Of a stretch of 64,000 nucleotides of DNA, positions 60,927 through 64,000 are shown one piece after another (positions within the stretch are counted from its first letter, which is position 1; each line of letters opens with the position of its first letter). The stretch lies in NCBI GenBank assembly GCA_023374045.1, contig CM041782.1, positions 253,417,810 to 253,481,809 on the forward strand, given 5' to 3'. The notes below the pieces were generated by a model. It saw nothing but the letters and a program-made list of their open reading frames with translations. It was not told where the DNA came from and made no database searches. Origin of the DNA: Limonium bicolor. Taxonomy: Eukaryota > Streptophyta > Magnoliopsida > Caryophyllales > Plumbaginaceae. The position numbers were made by a program, and so were the translations under genes.

Positions 60927-61993
60927 AAAAATAAAAAAAAAATTTTGAATTCTAAGAATGGTAATAGGTAATGAAGTATGCCTTTGGTAGGGTGGTAATG
61001 ATTAGGACCCTAAGAACTTAAGAAATTAAGTTAAGATTTAGTATAAGTTTTAATGTTTAAAGTTAAGTTTGTGAGCTAAGTGGCAAAGATTGGAGAGGTT
61101 ATTGAATGGGAATCCTTAGGGACTAAGTGAGTTAAGTAAGGTGCAAATAACTAATGACCTAAAAATGAATTAATGATTTAGGTTTGTGAATTGGGACCCC
61201 GAAGAAGGATAATCAAACAACGATCGACGGTGAACGGTACAATCCTTCTTGTGACCTGCTTGCTAACGAGGTGTCCCTCGGCTTGTGTGCTATCTGTTTA
61301 ATTGCTATGACTAAAACAAGATAAAGCATGCAACCGGATATATTTGTTCTCGTTGTGTTTGTGTTATCTTTACACTAACCCGCGAGACTTGAGATTGTTA
61401 CTAACCGAGTTTAGTACTTACTGAGTTAAGAACAAGAGTTAAGTTTGGTGGTTGTTGGTTAATGCCCGTTAAGGCTTAGCTAGCACATGGTGATTAAGAT
61501 TTCTACTAACTGGAACTTGAGTGAGGAAACACGGGACCGATCTCCGGTCATGCATGCTAAGGAAAAAGGGGGACGGTATCTGAATCAGATCCGCCCTCCG
61601 CTTAAGGACTTGTAGCCTAGGGCCGGTTGCCGGCTCAGCTACGCTGGACTACCGTCCAGAGTAGGTGGCATTAAGATGGTGCGGTGGGATCACCTAAATC
61701 CCAGGTTCGAATTAAGCTACAACCAATCCCTTCCAGGAAAGGTTTGTATACTGAGATTGAGATTAAGATTGAGATTAAGGTAAGGTACTGAGATTAAGGA
61801 AATGAGGACTAAGGGAGGGGTTACTAACCCACTCGATAAGGGAACGCTTGAGTCGTTCATTGTTTGTGAACTATATATGTTCAACTGTGGTTATTGTTAT
61901 TGCACTTCATATTTTGCTTGTGTATGTAATCAATTTCCATGCTATCGACAATTAGTCGTCGTAGCCCCGTTAGCTTGGGGGCCATGAGAGGGT

Positions 61994-62050
61994 GTACCGG
62001 CATTCGTGCTGACCCCCTCGGGGGCTATTTTTACACTTGCAGGTAAGAGA
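61994..62050 (+). promoter_or_regulatory. Conserved LTR-end module with acceptor-like AG|GTAAG
   Basis: GTACCGGCATTCGTGCTGAC, CCCCTCGGGGG hairpin, TATTTTTACACTTGCAG|GTAAGAG. It lies 345 bp from the LTR end. Here AG is followed by GTAAG, so it also resembles a donor site. Confidence 0.5.
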
Positions 62051-62391
62051 CCCATGAGGACGCACTACGAGAGTAGGAGCGGTTAGACTTAGGGTGGGAT
62101 GTTTATTTTGAGTTCGGGTTGCGCCTGTGCACCCGACTGTTTATATTAAACTGATGTAAGGTTGAGATTATGTTTAAGATACTTGTACTCGGTTGGTTGT
62201 GGTATTGTGGTTGGTGATGTTTTGAGTTGGATAAGTATTTTGGATAAGCGTTGTAAATGTTAAGGCCGGTATATTCTAACGATCAGACCGTGGCAAGGTC
62301 CAGGTGTTTATTATTTCCGCTGCGACGTGTTCGATTAAGTATTCAGTTTTGCGATAACCACAAATGGCTTTGGATGGGGTGTTACAAAAAG

Positions 62392-62404
62392 TGGTATCAG
62401 AGCG
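62392..62404 (+). other. Primer-binding site, tRNA-Met (right-hand P element)
   Basis: TGGTATCAGAGCG, then TAGTTACGCTCTGAT, giving a perfect 9-bp self-complementary stem (ATCAGAGCG/CGCTCTGAT). Confidence 0.9.
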
Positions 62405-62620
62405 TAGTTACGCTCTGATCAAGAAATACCGGAATGAGAAACCACCGAGTTAGGATATAAGTTAAGGAATAAGGGTTGGGTTAAGGGTTTGAGAAGTTAG
62501 AGTGAGTAGAGTCAGATGACCACTAATAAGTGTGGATCGTCTTTATCGTCTACGGATGTTATAAATTCGTTCACCGAAACAGTGGTGAATACAAATCTAA
62601 TATGAGTTATGCTTGTTCAG

Positions 62621-62785
62621 ATGGCAGGACGTCTTAGGGGAAGCCGAGGTCGCGGCCAGAGTCATGATGCTTCAGGAATACCTGGAGGGCAGACGATCGC
62701 AGAGATCGTAGCTGCCGCATTAGGGCATATGGGCTATCAGCCTGGTGCGGGTGTACCACCTCCACCTGAAATACCCCAAACTTAG
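62621..62785 (+). pseudogene. Gag N-terminus truncated by insertion
   Basis: The ATG at 62621, 217 bp after the PBS, opens a frame beginning MAGRLRGSRGRGQS, an Arg/Gly-rich start, followed by TIAEIVAAALGHMGYQ. Only 48 complete native codons remain before the LTR at 62767 adds a few codons and a stop. Position right after the PBS and the basic N-terminus suit a Gypsy gag, whose product would form the virus-like particle in the cytoplasm. No conserved gag core is present, so this is positional inference. It is the only start of a coding gag in the window and suggests this P copy descends from a coding element, unlike the array copies. Confidence 0.55.
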
Positions 62786-64000
62786 ATATGGTGTTTAAAT
62801 GATAAACTAAGATATAAGGAGGCTAAATAATGCCTTAGAAACATTAAGAAACATTTCCAATCAAAGAAAATATAAGGAAACACCAAAAGAGCAGTTTAAG
62901 CAAAAACATGCTCTAAGCTTGGAGAGACATGGGAGAGTACCCAAATATTGTTCTAAGACCTTAGTAATATCCTAATGGTCATTTTAAATCAATTACCAAA
63001 GAAAGCCAAGCTTGAAAACAAGTTAAAACACAAAATGTGCTTTAAGGAGTCTTAAAGCACGTTTTTGAAAAATTATCTTGTAAATGAGTTTTGAATGGCT
63101 AAATGTCCATCATTACTCTTTAATTAACATGTGTACTATATAGTATCACATTTTGAAGTCTATATCAATGGGAAATCAAAAATTTCACAACAATGTGCCT
63201 TGTTTTGGTGAATAGTGAATTAATTAAGCTAGTTTATAACATAAGTCTATATAAGTGAGACATTTGGTCAACAAAGACTTAATTACCCTCATTAATAAAA
63301 GGGGGCCGGTTTCTTAGGAGGTGAGTCACCACCTTCATGAGTCATTAAGAAAATAAGAAAGCAAATGAGAGTTATAAAGTAAAATCACTATTCACCTTTT
63401 ACATAAATATCACACTTTATTAGTTCTCTCTCCTCACTTCTTCATTCTCCTTTGTTTTCCCACGGTTTGAGCTGCTCTCTCCCTTCTCCATTCACGTAGA
63501 AATCAACCTCCATGAAAGCTCCATCCTTCCTTGGTCACATCTTACTCATTTTAGCTCCAAATCCAAAACAAAATACATACTCTTCTTAGTTAGCTCAAGA
63601 TCCTTCTTTCTATCTTTTCAAAACTTCAAGAGCTTCATTTTGGTGCCATGTCAAACCACCATTAGAGGAGGAAATTCAAGTTTGGAGACTCCATTGGCAT
63701 CTCCATTCTCTTAAGGTAAAGAAAGTGTAAGAAAATCTAGGTTTCCACCATTTTCTTCACATGTCCGAAAATTAGTGCTCATGGGACTCCATGTTTATGC
63801 CTTGTTCTAGCTTGTTTCTACTCTTCAAAGGAGAGAGGAGGTCCTTCTTGCTTCATACCCAAGTTTGTCTTGAGAAACCAAGGTAAAACAATCACATTAA
63901 TACCTTAAAGCATATTGTTAACCTAGGGTTTGTTCCTTAGGGTTAATGTGTTATCTAGTACTCATTGGAGTCATTGGATATTGGTTAGAACATTGGCAAG
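62767..64000 (+). mobile_element. Second plus-strand P LTR, inserted in the first element's gag (runs off window)
   Basis: Starts TGAAATACCCCAAAC and follows 58251-59480 almost base for base to the window end (1,234 against 1,230 bp). The promoter and GGTGAGTCACC palindrome are at about 63295-63334. It begins only 380 bp after the previous LTR ended, so it is a later insertion of the same family or the 3' LTR of a drastically deleted element. The absence of a PPT before 62767 favours insertion. Confidence 0.85.

Larger units (their letters stand above)
58251..62386 (+). mobile_element. Family P element (plus strand) 5' LTR, 4,136 bp
   Basis: Starts TGAAATACCCCAAAC, ends GGGGTGTTACA and is followed by a tRNA-Met PBS. 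The first ~1.4 kb matches the P LTRs of the array and window start (opposite strand). Further in, it keeps the promoter, a five-unit hairpin array (60593-60926), a GAGATTAAG microrepeat (about 61752-61800) and the conserved module (61994-62050). ORFs inside (60427, 60707, 61802) are shadows; 60707-60928 translates the hairpin array. The interval 59200-60590 shows no gene. Confidence 0.88.

Noticed and set aside
60707..60928. 73-aa ORF with internal repeats (GNGPTLGTGLARSVG type)
   Set aside because: It is a translation of the DNA hairpin array; DNA-level palindromes explain the repeated peptide.

Overview
The window is angiosperm (probably eudicot) nuclear heterochromatin made almost entirely of nested LTR retrotransposons. 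No host gene, tRNA, rRNA or CRISPR was recognised. Evidence: five tRNA-Met primer-binding sites (TGGTATCAGAGCG), one tRNA-Asp site, TG...CA-bounded LTRs of 1.7-5.9 kb, polypurine tracts, two verifiable 5-bp target-site duplications, and a degenerate chromovirus-type Ty3/Gypsy pol. Family letters are mine. P: LTR 3.7-4.1 kb. Q: LTR 5.48 kb. R: LTR about 5.9 kb. S and T: only partly visible LTRs. U: old coding element. D: small tRNA-Asp element.

Layout. The oldest layer is U, a minus-strand Tekay/Del-like Gypsy element: LTR remnant 52907-53657, doubled hairpin-PPT 53658-53799, broken integrase, RNase H and RT to 57170, with a truncated CACTA-type transposon at 54452-55451. R (minus) is inserted in U's LTR: its 5' LTR is 4556-10032 plus 52459-52906, its PBS 4538-4550, its remaining internal part 3457-4555. 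R's internal part is cut at 3456 by LTR S, itself cut at 1480 by a P LTR leaving the window. Q (plus) is inserted in R's LTR at 10033-52453 with TSD CTTTT. Q's 5' LTR holds the non-autonomous element D (12793-18608, TSD GTAAG). Q's internal domain holds a 20.8-kb minus-strand P array, LTR-internal-LTR-internal-LTR (22785-43586). To the right, LTR T starts inside U's RT at about 57168, a plus-strand P element enters T at 58251, and another P copy starts at 62767, 146 bp into that element's gag.

How it works together. P and Q look like non-autonomous, long-LTR derivatives of Tekay-type chromoviruses. Their internal domains are both about 4.85 kb, have essentially no coding capacity, and share colinear non-coding blocks although their LTRs differ. 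Q keeps only a chromodomain/integrase-end remnant. What is conserved is cis-acting: a PBS inside a self-complementary hairpin, a hairpin abutting each PPT, a second internal PPT, a splice-acceptor-like module 300-370 bp from the LTR end, and a GGTGAGTCACC-type palindrome at the promoter. Mobilisation would need proteins from a coding relative such as an intact U-like element; this is inference.

The most interesting signals are the five-unit, 73-74-bp-period hairpin arrays in P LTRs, whose stem sequences differ between subgroups while pairing is kept, and the shared non-coding internal domain. All alignments were made by eye, so identities are qualitative.
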